DNA of 64,000 nucleotides from Nymphaea colorata (lineage: Eukaryota > Streptophyta > Magnoliopsida > Nymphaeales > Nymphaeaceae), in the NCBI RefSeq assembly GCF_008831285.2, contig NC_045150.1:3298001-3362000 (forward strand), given 5' to 3'. Positions 23,621 through 36,307 of this stretch are shown piece by piece. The notes beneath the pieces are model-generated. The model ran no database searches. It saw only the letters and a program-made list of their open reading frames with translations, and had not been told where the DNA came from. The position numbers and the translations under genes were made by a program. Numbering within the stretch: the first letter of the stretch is position 1; every line of letters starts with the position of its first letter.

Positions 23621-24350
23621 GATGGAGTTATAGTGTCCAAACCCAACCCAATCAGCTCTCCCACCCGGTGCTTATCCTCAAGTATCGTAGATTTAGAATG
23701 GTGTATCTCCCATGAAATTCTCGACCTATAGAAATTAAAATTGCATTAATATCAAAGGATCAAACTGCATAGCCAAAAATATTTTGTTATTTTGAAAAGT
23801 TGCGATGTTGACGAAAAAGGAAAGATCTTGATAATTGAAAATCAATTTACCGTGATTACATCACAATTTTTAGCGATTTTTTTTATTTTGCTTTTATTTT
23901 TTAAATTTTGTTTCATTGTTTTTATTTCTTCTTGTTTCTTAACATGATCTAAATGCAATACAACACTTATTACTTTATTACTTTTATTATTTGAACTGCA
24001 CATTTTTTATCTTTTTATTAGTTCCTAATGTTTTGATTTGTTATTTTTTATTTCTTCACGTTTTTTTTAAGATTAAATAAAAACAATTTTACCAAAAAAA
24101 TTCTCGATAAATACTTCGCCGGCAAAAATTTAAGATCGGTATTTGTAAGTATACTTCAAATATCGCAAACTATCACCGCATCACATCTTGAAGCGGTAAA
24201 AGATATGGTTCGAACTCTCTTTCTCTTAAATCGATGTTTTTATTGAAAACTTTATTTTTCAATTGCCGAAAGGAGATTTTCTTGATAGTATTTAACGGAG
24301 TTGTTTATAGCAATATTTTTCCGATAAACATTTTTGCAAGTCTACCCTTT
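23621..24350. other. AT-rich upstream region of the bS16 gene, left copy
   Basis: T-rich with no coding sense. The probable 5' untranslated part of bS16 begins somewhere after about 24340, where the sequence becomes less AT-biased. No clear TATA box could be chosen. Confidence 0.45.
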
Positions 24351-24546
24351 TCACTTACGATCCTTTTGGGCCCTAGCGGACGAAGGTGGTACACGGCAAC
24401 TGCTACATTCTTTCTGAATCCCTCTGTTTTCTCTGATCCCTACGCTGTGATCTTGATTTTAGTTGCTACTAATCTTTGTGATCTTGATTTTTAGCCGCTA
24501 CCCATCTTTGCCAAACTGGAAAAGAACCTGTTTCCAGAAAGCAACG

Positions 24547-27173
24547 ATGGTTGTTAGGATTAGATTGTCGCGGTTTGGGTGTAAAAACCGGCCGTTCTAC
24601 AGGGTGATGGCAGCCGATAGCAGGTGCCCAAGAGACGGGAAGCACCTTGAAGTGTTGGGTTATTACAATCCTCTGCCTGGTAACTGTCTTCTTTTACTTT
24701 TTCGGGTTTACTCAAATTGTCCTACTTCGATCTCTAGAAACGGTATTGAGAGGTTCAATTTGTGAGTTGTGCAGGACAGGATGGTGGGAAGCGCATGGGT
24801 TTGAATTTCGATAGAGTCAAGTGAGTCTCCTTCTCACCAGCATTCTTGTTTCTGTGAACATTTCCTCTTTTAAGTTGTGTTATTTTCTGGCGATTGATCG
24901 GGTCGTTGAAGAGTTATACTTCGAATTGTCGAGTAGAAAAGTTTAATGGTGTTATCTGGAAACAGCATTAAGATTTAGAGGATAATTAATCTTGATTTGA
25001 TGCAAAAGTAAATATTTGGTGCAAATATATGATTTTCTATTGCAGTTTTCTTTAATTAAGAGACAAATGCTACTTCGATCCCCATGTTTAGTAAAGATTA
25101 TCTTTGTTTAGCAACTCACTCTTTAACTTGTTTTCGCTTTTTCTTCACGCCGTAAAGTTATGGGCCTGTGGGTCGTCTCAACATTACATTGTTTCCTTGT
25201 TGGTAAGGATAAAGTTGGCATTGAAGAATAGAAAACTTCCATGGGTATTTGCATACCTCTGTATTTTTGTTACTGCATGATAAAGTGTCTTCTACTGAAA
25301 CTGCATCACGTGCTGAATCTAGTTTACCTCTTTCTTGTAAGTGTGCATGCTGAATCTGTTATTGTAATGCTTGTCTTGGTAAGTAGCCATGGTATTTGTA
25401 TACCTCTGTATGTTTGTTACTGCATGATAAAGTGTCTTCTACCTGAAACTGCATCACGTGCCGAATCTAGTTTACCTCTTTCTTGTAAGTATGCATGCTG
25501 AATCTGTTATTGTAATGCTTGTCTTGGTAAGTAGCCATGGGTATTTGCATACCTCTGTATGTTTGTTACTGCATGATAAAGTGTCTTCTACCTGAAACTG
25601 CATCACTTGCCGAATCTAGTTTACCTCTTTCTTGTAAGTGTGCATGCTGAATCTGTTATTGTAATGCTTGTCTTGGTAAGTAGCCATGGGTATTTGCATA
25701 TCTCTGTATGTTTGTTACTGCATGATAAAGTGTCTTCTACCTGAAACTGCATCACGTGCCGAATCTAGTTTACCTCTTTCTTGTAAGTGTGCATGCTGAA
25801 TCTGTTATTGTAATGCTCGTCTTGGTAAGTATTTGGGTAGTTTTTTCTCATGTATCGCTAGGCAAAGGTTAAACAAGGACTCCCTGAAGTGATGTTTTCC
25901 TTCTGCTGGATGTGAATCCAGTATCAAGTTGTTAATTTGTAATAGGAAGCTCTTTGCTTTGATTATTAATATGGTTTGTCTTAGTCATGTAGCAATGCAC
26001 TTTGAATGATTCCATATTGCTACAGACCTAGAATCTGTTTTCTTCCTGGAAAAATAGAGAATGAGGATGCTGCCAGTGGGCTGCTCTAATTCCAGAAATT
26101 TTGAAGTAAAAAGTACTTGTGTGCTTCAAGACATGTGATATCCCCAGTATATGCAAGGTGAGATCAGACATGCTGTTATTTTTATGAAAACTATGACTAC
26201 TTGTGATCATTAATCTCAAGTCCAATTTGTAAAAAATAAGAACAACTTTGTCATCAAGATGGAAGAGCATCCTTAGGGGTTTTGCTTGTTGGAGAAATGA
26301 GTCTGTCTTTGGGAAGAGGATTTAAGGAGTTAATAGGCAACCACATGATATCTTACTTATACTTTCTAGAGAAATTAAAGGTTCATAATTTATATATCGC
26401 TTCTGTAGTGTGAAGAGAGCTCTCAACCATGCTAGCATCATATTGCTGATTCCTAGATGCTTCTAGAGCTATTAACAGTTTCAACAATCGAAGCAAGGTT
26501 AAGATTGTTTACATATTCCATCTTGGCTTCTTTCATGAGGAGAAATGGGAGAAAGTAAATTTGGCAGGTAACTTGCCATTGATCCTCTATATGACAATTC
26601 CTTTTTTTTTCTTATCTTTTCATCTACATGCTTGTTTGTCACACAATGTTGCATTTGCCGCTTCGTTTTTGTTAATTGGTTTGACAAGATGCAGATCTAT
26701 GCTTGAAAATTTGATTTTTTTCTTTTTCTTTTTTCTTTTTTTGGGGGGGAGGGGGGGGGGGGATGCAATACGTCCTGTTTGTCTGATTCATCTGCTTTGT
26801 CTTTACGATGATGAGAATTTTGTGCATCTATGCATGCATGTGAGTGTGCACAGGCACACATTCAAGTGTGGATGCAAACTCTCCTCTTTATATAGCCTAA
26901 AGACCCTTTTGTTTTTTGTTGATGTTAGTAACTTAGCACTATTTCATTATTCAGATACTGGTTGTCCGTTGGTGCTCAGCCTCTGAACCGGTTCAACGAA
27001 TTCTTTTCCGGGCGGGGCTTCTGCCGCCACCTCCTATGCTAGCAATGTCACGTAAGGGTGGGCCTCGTGATCCTCGTGTAATTGATCCTTTAAGCGGCCG
27101 CCCTCTTCCTAGTGGTCAGCCAGAAGGTGATGTCAAGGAAGATGAAGTTGAAGATGAAGCAGCAACCTCTTGA
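24547..27173 (+). CDS. RPS16: Organellar ribosomal protein bS16, left copy with a 1-nt deletion
   Basis: Three exons: 24547-24679, 24775-24820 and 26955-27173, with GT-AG introns in phases 1 and 2. The first exon encodes [20 protein letters not shown], the invariant start of bS16. Later conserved parts are Pro-Leu-Pro-Gly, Tyr-Trp-Leu-Ser-Val-Gly-Ala-Gln-Pro and Arg-Ala-Gly-Leu-Leu-Pro. The protein sits in the small subunit of bacterial-type ribosomes. In angiosperms a nuclear copy of mitochondrial origin is known to serve mitochondria and often plastids. In this copy exon 3 lacks one C in the Ala-Gln-Pro-Ser codons (near 26980), which shifts the frame; the right copy keeps it. Because this copy is close to an assembly break, I take the loss as a sequence error. 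Confidence 0.85.
25239..25830 (+). repeat. 148-bp minisatellite in bS16 intron 2, left copy
   Basis: Four head-to-tail units starting at CCATGG (25239, 25387, 25535, 25684), each with TACCTCTGTATGTTTGTTAC and CTGAAACTGCATCAC, differing by a few bases. Every unit ends in CTTGGTAAGTAG, which contains a good 5' splice-site consensus (GTAAGT). Confidence 0.9.
26730..26763. repeat. T-run and G-run in bS16 intron 2
   Basis: A poly-T stretch runs directly into about 20 G broken by one A. Its length differs by a few bases between the two copies (right copy near 38497-38524), as expected for sequencing noise in homopolymers. Confidence 0.85.
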
Positions 27174-29526
27174 AAGATATCTTTTGTAGTTGAGAAATAC
27201 AACATATGGACAAAATTTTTAATTACTAGAATGATTTTGGCCTTAATAATATATTCAGAATGCATCCTAGTTGGATTGTATGAATGTGTGTACATGAGAG
27301 AGAGAGAGAGAGAGAGATGGCAGGGGTCTGTTATGGCCGTTATCCTTTCAGGTGGCAGGAACGAGTATTTGACTAATCAGGAACCAATTAGCCTTTGAGA
27401 ATGTAATCTCCAGTCTAAGTTTTAAATGATGTTGGCTAGCCAATTCTGTTGGTTGGTGCTATTTATACTCAAGTTTCCCTTGATTGGTTGCCTGCAGCGG
27501 AGAAGGTTGGATGCAATTCCTTTTGGTATCTGCGTGGAAGTTACGGTGGGTTGCTGTCTTATATGCAAGAAACCATATATGGCTATTTTCTCTTGGTAGG
27601 ATGCCTCTTGATGGATGAGCCGTTGATTACAGGTGAAACAGTGTTGTATGTATCATATAATACAGGGCCGCATCGTACAATACATATTGTCACGTTTCAA
27701 AATGCGATACGATAGCACCTGTATCGTACAGTTACGATACAGGCACCGTATCGTATGATATGGTTACGATACGATATAAGTACAATACAATAATTTTTAT
27801 TGATTTTTATTATTTTTGAGAACTTATTATTTTTTTTCTAATTATATTTTTTTTAAAATACAATACGTTACATTTTACGTTATTGCATATGTTAAAGCCA
27901 TTACAACATTGAGTGAAAGTGTTAAAGTTGACTGTGATCTGAAGCGTCAGATTTCCTTGACCAGAAACGTCGACGATAGTACAGCATTACTAAAAATAAT
28001 TAATGGTCGTGGGTCGTAATTCTCATTTGCAGTTTGCATTGAAGGCCAAGTTGCTGCTAGTTTTTCTGCTGGGTCGCACTGTTGGCCTGTTGGGGAAGAA
28101 TCTAGAAGGATGAACCTCCAGATTGGTTTCTAAGGAGGCCGATCGAATTATCCCGTTGTCAGGTTGGTGTCTGCGTGAGCCTTTCTTACCAATCGAGAGA
28201 GAGAGAGAGAGAGATGTATATGCAGATGTGAAGAGGGACATGGAAGTGCCAAGACAAACACTATGTTTCTCAGAAACTGTTCAAGTAATGTTGGATCTGT
28301 AAACTTTACACTTTGTGGCCATATATATTCGTAATTCGTAATCAAGAGGCTCTTCTACATTTCGAAGATGATGTTGGCCTGGTCCAAGGAAAATGCAGGT
28401 AGGCTATCTGATGTATACTTGCAAGGGAAGCATACGAACCTAGATTAACCCTCACACGTGCCGGTTGAGTCAAGGTACAGTCGGCCTCGGTCAAGTGGGA
28501 TCGACATTAAAAAGGTGTTAACAGTCCGTGTTAACCATCTTATACTTTAGCCAAATAAAATATTTGATCGAATTGGGTGTAACAATCACTTACTTCGGTT
28601 GTATCCGCTGTTCTCCATCTTCTTTCATTGGTTCATCTAATTGCACAGGGAAAAAGGTAATGAGAGGACCTTTCAAATCAATTTCATTTTGTCATTCCTG
28701 GTATGAAAGCACAGCACTGCTCTTATTTTGATGTCAGGCGACAGGAGTGCAATTTCTGGGCATGCAAGAATGTCTGTCCTGATGCAAACTCTGACACGGT
28801 ATATTTTCTTGCATATGACCAATTGAACAGAAGCCTCTGCATGGCTACACGGGGTTTTTCTCACTTTACATCCCCAGCTTGGTATGCAAACCTGGCGCTT
28901 TGGGACACTGAAGATGTTGAATTTCACTGCTCTACATGTGTAGTAGACAGTGAGAATACAGAAGATCTGTTGCAGCACAATAATACGAACGAAATATCAT
29001 CGTCACATAAAAACGGAGGCTAGAGGCTTCTTTAATCAGTAAATCTATGTTCAAGTCGCTGAGGTAATTCTTTCAATCGTTAGATGAAAAAAGATGGACT
29101 ACCAAGTTAAACAGCCAGAACTATATTGATTCGTAGAAGAGAACCTTGAGTAGCTTACAGATCAGATAAATTGCTTGTAGATCCAGTGTCTGGTTTCTAC
29201 ACACATATAGATCAAGGCCTTGCTCACACTTGCAGATCTTATAGGTTCCAAAGAAAGTATGGTTCTCTACACCATCATATTGATCAAGGTCTTCTCTACA
29301 CTTGCAGATCTTATAGCTTCCTCTTACGCTTTATTTGGAGGATGCACATCCACAAAATTTACAATGTGATTAACAAAATATATTACATTACAGTTGAAGT
29401 CTTAAAAAAATGCCAGAATATTTTCAATCATTGACTTCCAAGACTTCTTAAAGTGCCCCTAAAATTTTTTTCTGCATCATCTCTTCCAGTTCTAGGTAGG
29501 AAGCAAGCGTGACGCCCCATCTGCAG
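27174..29526. other. Region downstream of bS16, left copy; no identified gene
   Basis: It holds GA microsatellites (27297-27317 and 28195-28214), a GATACG-rich inverted-repeat patch (27690-27790) and a plus-strand open frame (28703-29023) that I do not recognise. The equivalent frame in the right copy starts differently because of small sequence differences, so coding is doubtful. Confidence 0.45.
27655..27795. repeat. GTATCG/CGATAC inverted-repeat patch, left copy
   Basis: Many copies of CGATAC and GTATCG, including a perfect 11-bp-arm hairpin CCTGTATCGTA / TACGATACAGG at 27718-27743. It resembles the ends of a small non-autonomous DNA element, but no target duplication was found. Confidence 0.55.
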
Positions 29527-30973
29527 TTACTGAACCAGGGTGGTCTCTGAGCACACCTTGGGCCTTTGTGGTCTTCTTTGGTCAGCATCATCTCCTTTAT
29601 TGGTCTTTCCCTCATCCCTGTTTCGTCCAAACTTCCAAACCGATGGAATTTAGTCCATAATTGCGAGGTTTAGAGGGAAGTAGTTTTTCAGTAACTGCGT
29701 TGCTGGTGTTCAGGGTGTCTGCTTTAGAACCAGTGTCTCTTCCAGTCGCTTTTGTAAGGTCAAAATGGGGAGGTTGCTGTGAACTTGTTGCAGCAAGTGA
29801 TTCGTCCGCAGAAATACTAGTGTCAAAAGCAAGAACTGTAGTGATCGTGCCTTTTCAACAGTCCTTTGACATCTACATTCTGGGGAAGTTCAACAGTTTC
29901 TGAAGACAGGAATTGGCATTTTCAGTGCCTAGCAAAGAAGATCGCAGTTGAAGCAACATGGAAACAGTAAATGCTGAAATAAATTTTCCACAATAAGATC
30001 TTGTTATTCCAAACTGAAAATCGCAGACCTCATTAGAATCAAGGGGATTATTTTAAAAAGATCTACCAGATGACAATACAATGATGAGCAACCAACTGAC
30101 AACAAGTGGTATAATGAAAAGATGTTTCAATAACTGAAGGCAAGCTTGTCAGAGATCCAATGGGAGGCGAAGTAGAAAAAAGTCCGCCATGGCTATCATG
30201 TTGCCTGTCCTGTCATTAAAGCAACAAATATGCAATAAGCGTCATGTTCCATAAATCAAATAATTCCAAGTTCTACTTCTGCTTCATATGCAGAACATGC
30301 TAATTTGATAGTCCTCACATCAGGATCAGTCTCGTCCAGACTGTGACCTTTCCCAAACTTCTGACAAACTATCACCAGCCGCATTTTGCAATGCTTGATT
30401 CGTAAAAGATAAGGACTGCTATCTAGAAATCTGTCATTCATTTCCACAAAATTCTTCCGTGAAAGATACAGAGGTAAAACCTGTCATGGAATGGTTCCAA
30501 TGGAGCTTCCTCAATTGAACGAATATTGTACGTCAACATAAAGCACATGTAAGAATGGTGTCGAAAGTTCACTCATTTCTGAAACAGAATTGAACAGAAA
30601 GTGACGATATAGAACTAAGAAGATTTGGCCTTCAAAACCGACAGTCCACAACGTGTGCATTCTTCAGAAAAATGGGTGAGAAAAGCATGAAGGAGAAACA
30701 AGACAATCTTCCAAACATGCTTCTGATAAGTCAAACTTCTTAATGACAGCCAGCAGTCAGGACTTGGAAAGTCAATAACTCGCTACCTTCCCCAGGATGG
30801 ACTGAAGGTTATTCACCACATCCAATCCATCATATTTAACAAAGCAAGCAAGATAGTGTCTGTCAAATCAACAAATACAAAAAATTTGTCTTGTCTATAT
30901 TGAGTTTCTTGGTACTTGAGGCACCAAAGCAGCAACATCCGCAGCAGCATTGCCTGACAGTAACTGCCTTCTC
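29527..30973 (-). pseudogene. TBC (Rab-GAP) domain gene remnant, left copy, cut by the gap
   Basis: Same decayed gene as at 41308-42845, described there. In this copy the reading frame has further single-base losses (for example near 29838 and in 30250-30480) and the upstream part is lost in the N gap. Confidence 0.5.
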
Positions 30974-30975
30974 AA

Positions 30976-31075
30976 NNNNNNNNNNNNNNNNNNNNNNNNN
31001 NNNNNNNNNNNNNNNNNNNNNNNNNNNNNNNNNNNNNNNNNNNNNNNNNNNNNNNNNNNNNNNNNNNNNNNNNNN
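30976..31075. other. Assembly gap, exactly 100 N
   Basis: A run of exactly 100 N is the conventional filler for a scaffold gap of unknown size. It separates the two copies of the 11.7-kb segment. Confidence 0.98.
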
Positions 31076-31244
31076 TTGCTTCAAGAAAATACATTTCTTC
31101 CACCATTAGGTATGAAAGAAAATAAAATATTCATGAAATGAAAAGCAACATAGGAAAACACTCATTGGGGTCCTAATCGGGTGATTAAGAAATAAACTAA
31201 GCGTGAAATGACATGAAAATGCACTTTTAACATGTACAAATTTG

Positions 31245-31925
31245 TGAATGGCTTTTCCAGATTGGACAAGTCTCAACCTCAAAAATTAACACAAGAATGA
31301 CGAAATCCCAACCCCAAACACTCATTCTCACCATGCATTTGCCCATTAATTAAAAAAAAATAGAATATCATGCATGAACATCATTTCAAACATATATGAG
31401 GAGTAAGACAATATAGCAAGCATATTTTTGGAGATAAAATGAAGAAATGTAATTTATTCCGCCTTGCTTGTACTCTCAGTGCACTCAAGATATAGCTCTT
31501 GATTCCAGACAAAAAATCATTTGAGCTTTCTTGCACGGCTATGGAGAGGTGGTGAGAGAAAAAGAGGAAATTAAAATGGATGATTACATACCTCGGATAT
31601 GGATGAGCCTCCTCCTTTGAATGATTCAAGGATCACCTCGAATGAAGCTCCCAAAATGATCAAATGATTCCTCTAAAAGGTTTTTTTGTGCTCCCTTGAG
31701 AAGTTTGAACTTGGAGATGTTTGCTCCTAAAGTTGGAAAAGAAGAGAGAAATGGAGAGAGAGGCAAATCTTCAAGTGATGGAGCATTAGAAATCCCCCAA
31801 GGGTTAGCCTGAACTCAAGAGGGAGGATTGTGGGGGTATTTATAGAGATTTTTTGGAGCCAAAACTCAAAAATTGAATTTTTTTTAATTTCACAATATTT
31901 TCATCTAAATTTCAAATAATTTTGA
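31245..31925 (-). promoter_or_regulatory. LTR-like promoter and leader fragment, right copy
   Basis: Copy of 19480-20160, with the TATA box at 31837-31844 on the minus strand. Confidence 0.35.
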
Positions 31926-31982
31926 ATTATTTTCAATTTTTTTCTAAAAAATAGGTTTTGACTAAGAGGGATTGGCTATTAA

Positions 31983-32142
31983 CCCTGCAAACACCCTTTT
32001 GAGGTGTGTGCAGGGCTATTGCCCACCCAAAGAAACCAAAAGAGGCGGTTTTTGCAAGAAAAGGGGGCGGGCCTGCATTGTTGCAGGCCCCTGCCTGGGC
32101 GCTGTTGCGCAAACGCGTGCAATGTGCTACTGCATGCAGTAG
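31983..32142. repeat. Palindrome cluster, right copy
   Basis: Copy of 20217-20376. Hairpin at 31983-32015 and the perfect 16-base palindrome at 32127-32142. Confidence 0.8.
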
Positions 32143-32395
32143 TGATCGCGTAAAGCAAAACGGCGCTTGATGTTGGCACACATGTTCAATGCAAAGACAG
32201 TCGTAAATAAAGACAACAAAAGCGTTAACTTCCTTTCAACACTTACATTTTTATTTTACAATGCTTGTGTAATCTATCATCTATGTGACTATGCCTTTTT
32301 TGTTTGTGATATGTTTTGAGTTCCATTACTTCGATATGTTTAAATCTTATTGTTTATTTTAAATTTCAGATTTTTTGTGTTATCTTATTTAGAAG

Positions 32396-34799
32396 ATGAT
32401 GAAAAATATTCAAAATTATTTTAGGAAAAAAAACCAAGTTATTGTTTAGGAGGAAGAAAACCAAGGGAAAGAAAACCAAGAGGGAGAAAACCAAAATGTT
32501 GGTTGTTCTAGTCCGAAAGCTCTTGATGTTGTTCTTTTTTACTCAGATTCTCCACCTTTTATGTATTCAAAATTGAAATTGCAAAAAGCATCATACGTGA
32601 TTCATGGTTGCGACATCCTATATGGAAGATATCAGTAAATGAGAGAGATGAAGTTAGGCGAACATATATTAATTATGGGTCATATCAGCACAAGTGTCAT
32701 AGATATCCAGTGTCAGATTCTTCAAATCATCCTCGTAAATTTCAATCTTCTTGGTTTTAAAATTTTCATAGTTAGAATATTCTCTCATGATAGATAGTGC
32801 ATATTATTTGCCATGTTATCTTTTCAGTACTTCAGATTCAAATGATAGTCTATTTATTACTGAAGAATTCAGCGTTTAGAAGGGGGTAGGTGGTAGAGAG
32901 AAAACATGTGCATTTAGTAGTCTTGAATGGACAAGTCAAAGTTCTCCTCATAATATGAACGTGTGAGCATTTAATGTATTAAGTCGTCAAAGTCAACACA
33001 TATATAAAATGATTGAAAAGCAAAGTTCAGATCTTGTTCACAACAACCGCTTAAGATTGAAGGCATCTGTAGACGTAGTTCGTTGGTTAGCATTTCAAAC
33101 TTGTGCTTTTAGAGGCTAAGATGAAAGTTCAAGTTCATTGAATCAATGTAACTTTATTGAGTTCATTAAAACTTTAGCTAGTTATAATGATAGAGTTGCA
33201 CAAGTTGTCTTGGATAATGCTTTAAAGAATGTTAAATATACATCACCAACCGTTCAAAAGAAATATTACATGTTTTTGCAAGTAAAGTGAAAGTTAAAAT
33301 TATAGAAAAAATTGTTGATGCTAAATATTGTATTATTATTGATAAAACTCGAGACGAGTCTAAGAGAGAGCAAATGACTGTTATTCTTAGATTTGTTAAT
33401 AAGCAAGGTCAAATTCAAGAGCAATTTTTAGATGTTGTCTATGTAAAGGATATTACAACAATTACTTTGAATAATGTAATTTCTACTTTGTTGTCTCAAC
33501 ATAATCTTAACATTCAAGATATACATGGTCAATGATACGATGGTATTAGTAATATGCGAGGTGAATAGAATGGATTACAAGCATTAATTTTGAATGAATA
33601 TCCTTATGCATATTATGTTCATTGTTTTGCTCATGGACTACAACTTGTACTTGTTGTAGCTTCAAAAGAAATTGTCTATGTTCATAAATTTTTTGAACAA
33701 TTAATATATGTCATTAATGTTGTAATGATGAATTACATGAAGTTCAAACAAATGAAATTGCATTTAGAATTGCTATAGATGAACTTGAAACAAGAAGATG
33801 ACTTAATCAAATTGGATCACTACAGCGGTGTGATACTAGAAGAGGACTTAATCAAATGTTCGATGCAATATGTATAGTATTGAACAAAATAAGAAACAAT
33901 AAATCAACATATCAAATACAAAGTGAAAGTCTTTCAGCTTATGACATGATCACATCATTTGACTTTGTATTTATTTGACATTTTGTACAAGAAATTTTGG
34001 GACAAAGTAATACTCTGTGAGTCATTACAAAAACAAAGACAAGACATTTTAAATGCAATGGTTATGGTTTATTATTAAAAAAAAGTTCATACAAGAACTT
34101 ATGGAAAATGGTTGGGATTCATTTATAGATAATGTCGAAGCATTTTGTATGACACATGATATCCCTATTCCAGATATGGATGCTCAATATTTTGTCAGAA
34201 TATCATGTTCTCGTCGTGAACATAATTTTATTATTGTGAGACATCATTATCATGTTGATATTTTTATTGTTGCCATTGATTCTCAGCTAGTAAAGTTAAA
34301 CAGTAGATTTAACGAGAATTCTATAGAAATATTTTGTTTGATGTCGACATTCGACCCTAGATATCAATATAAGTCGTTTAATACACAATATGCATACACT
34401 CTTGCAGAGAAGTTTTATCTTGAAGTTTTTCTAGACTGTGATTTTATGAGTTTAAATTATCAGTTGAAACATGTTAAGAATGATATTTGTTATCATCCAA
34501 GTTTACAAACTGTGGATACACTATCAGAACTATGTCAAGCAATGGTACGTTGAAAAAAAATGAAGGATATCCTGATATATACAGGTTGCTTAGTCTTATT
34601 AACGCTTCATGTCTCCATTACAACCATAGAAAAGGCATTTTCTGCTATAAAACTTATTAAAACAATGTTGCATAACAAATAGATGATTAATTCTTTGCAG
34701 ATTGTTTACTTTTATATATTGAGAAAGAAATTACTCAAATGTTTAATTTCAATGATATTATAGATGGTTTTTACAAGATAAAAAATCCTATAGCATAAT
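32396..34799 (+). pseudogene. hAT transposase, dead, right copy
   Basis: Copy of 20630-23035. Here the core frame is shifted by loss of one A near 33258 and opens only from 33287. On the other hand an extra A near 34080 lets the frame at 34053-34553 start earlier (166 codons). Neither copy is functional. Confidence 0.75.
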
Positions 34800-35322
34800 T
34801 GCAATAGGTAAAGTATTTTGTTGCATCTTTTTTATAGTAATGTTTGTTTGAGTCATTATTTAGTTTCAATAATAAATGACGTAGTTTTTGTTTACATTTT
34901 ATTGTGCAAGTGAATGAATAATGATATGTAACTATTTTCAATAAAAATAGACACATAAACTGATTGTGTTATATAGAAAGAATACAAAACTTTGTTTTAG
35001 GTAAGTAACATTTATTTTTTTGGTTTTGAAGTTTATATATGTATTTATTTGATATATTTTGAGTTGTGATATTTCTATATCCACCTTATGCTTACTGCTT
35101 ACACTTACGTCGCTGTAATAGAAGTAGAGTATTTTATCTGTTAAGGACAGATCGTACTTTGTGCTAATGATACAAACAATTATTAAATATGTCGTAGGAC
35201 AGATCGCGCTTCACATTCATGACGTGAGCAATTATATACAACATATATTCACTTCTACTATATTGTGATTTGCAAATATTATCTAAAGTGTGTGAGTCTA
35301 TATATATATATATATATAATGT

Positions 35323-35383
35323 ATTATAGTTCGTTGGACCGTTTGGCCCGCCCATAAAAAAAATCCTTGCTTCGCCCCTACTG
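35323..35383. mobile_element. Right terminus of the hAT element, right copy
   Basis: Copy of 23560-23620, ending in GCCCCTACTG. Confidence 0.5.
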
Positions 35384-36307
35384 GATGGAGTTATAGTGTC
35401 CAAACCCAACCCAATCAGCTCTCCCACCCGGTGCTTATCCTCAAGTATCGTAGATTTAGAATGGTGTATCTCCCATGAAATTCTCGACCTATAGAAATTA
35501 AAATTGCATTAATATCAAAGGATCAAACTGCATAGCCAAAAATATTTTGTTATTTTGAAAAGTTGCGATGTTGACGAAAAAGGAAAGATCTTGATAATTG
35601 AAAATCAATTTACCGTGATTACATCACAATTTTTAGCGATTTTTTTATTTTGCTTTTATTTTTTAAATTTTGTTTCATTGTTTTTATTTCTTCTTGTTTC
35701 TTAACATGATCTAAATGCAATACAACACTTATTACTTTATTACTTTTATTATTTGAACTGCACATTTTTTATCTTTTTATTAGTTCCTAATGTTTTGATT
35801 TGTTATTTTTTATTTCTTCACGTTTTTTTTAAGATTAAATAAAAACAATTTTACCAAAAAAATTCTCGATAAATACTTCGCCGGCAAAAATTTAAGATCG
35901 GTATTTGTAAGTATACTTCAAATATCGCAAACTATCACCGCATCACATCTTGAAGCGGTAAAAGATATGGTTCGAACTCTCTTTCTCTTAAATCGATGTT
36001 TTTATTGAAAACTTTATTTTCAATTGCCGAAAGGAGATTTTCTTGATAGTATTTAACGGAGTTGTTTATAGCAATATTTTTCCGATAAACATTTTTGCAA
36101 GTCTACCCTTTTCACTTACGATCCTTTTGGGCCCTAGCGGACGAAGGTGGTACACGGCAACTGCTACATTCTTTCTGAATCCCTCTGTTTTCTCTGATCC
36201 CTACGCTGTGATCTTGATTTTAGTTGCTACTAATCTTTGTGATCTTGATTTTTAGCCGCTACCCATCTTTGCCAAACTGGAAAAGAACCTGTTTCCAGAA
36301 AGCAACG
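35384..36307. other. Upstream region of the bS16 gene, right copy
   Basis: T-rich with no gene; copy of 23621-24546. The last 200 bases are probably 5' untranslated sequence. Confidence 0.45.

Larger units (their letters stand above)
19309..30973 (+). repeat. 11.7-kb direct duplication, left copy (probable unmerged contig end)
   Basis: Every block from 19309 to 30973 recurs in the same order and orientation at 31076-42765. Differences are mostly single-base length changes in homopolymers, plus rare small errors that cluster in the last 3 kb of this copy. This copy ends at the N gap. The simplest reading is that the end of one contig and the start of the next cover the same locus. Confidence 0.9.

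Noticed and set aside
24463-24546. 28-codon upstream extension of bS16 as a targeting presequence
   Set aside because: It is hydrophobic without the Arg/Ser pattern of a plant transit peptide, and the downstream ATG begins the universal bS16 motif directly. It is treated as untranslated leader.
25239-25830. Regularly spaced repeats as a CRISPR-like array
   Set aside because: The 148-base units are continuous tandem copies without spacers, in a plant intron.
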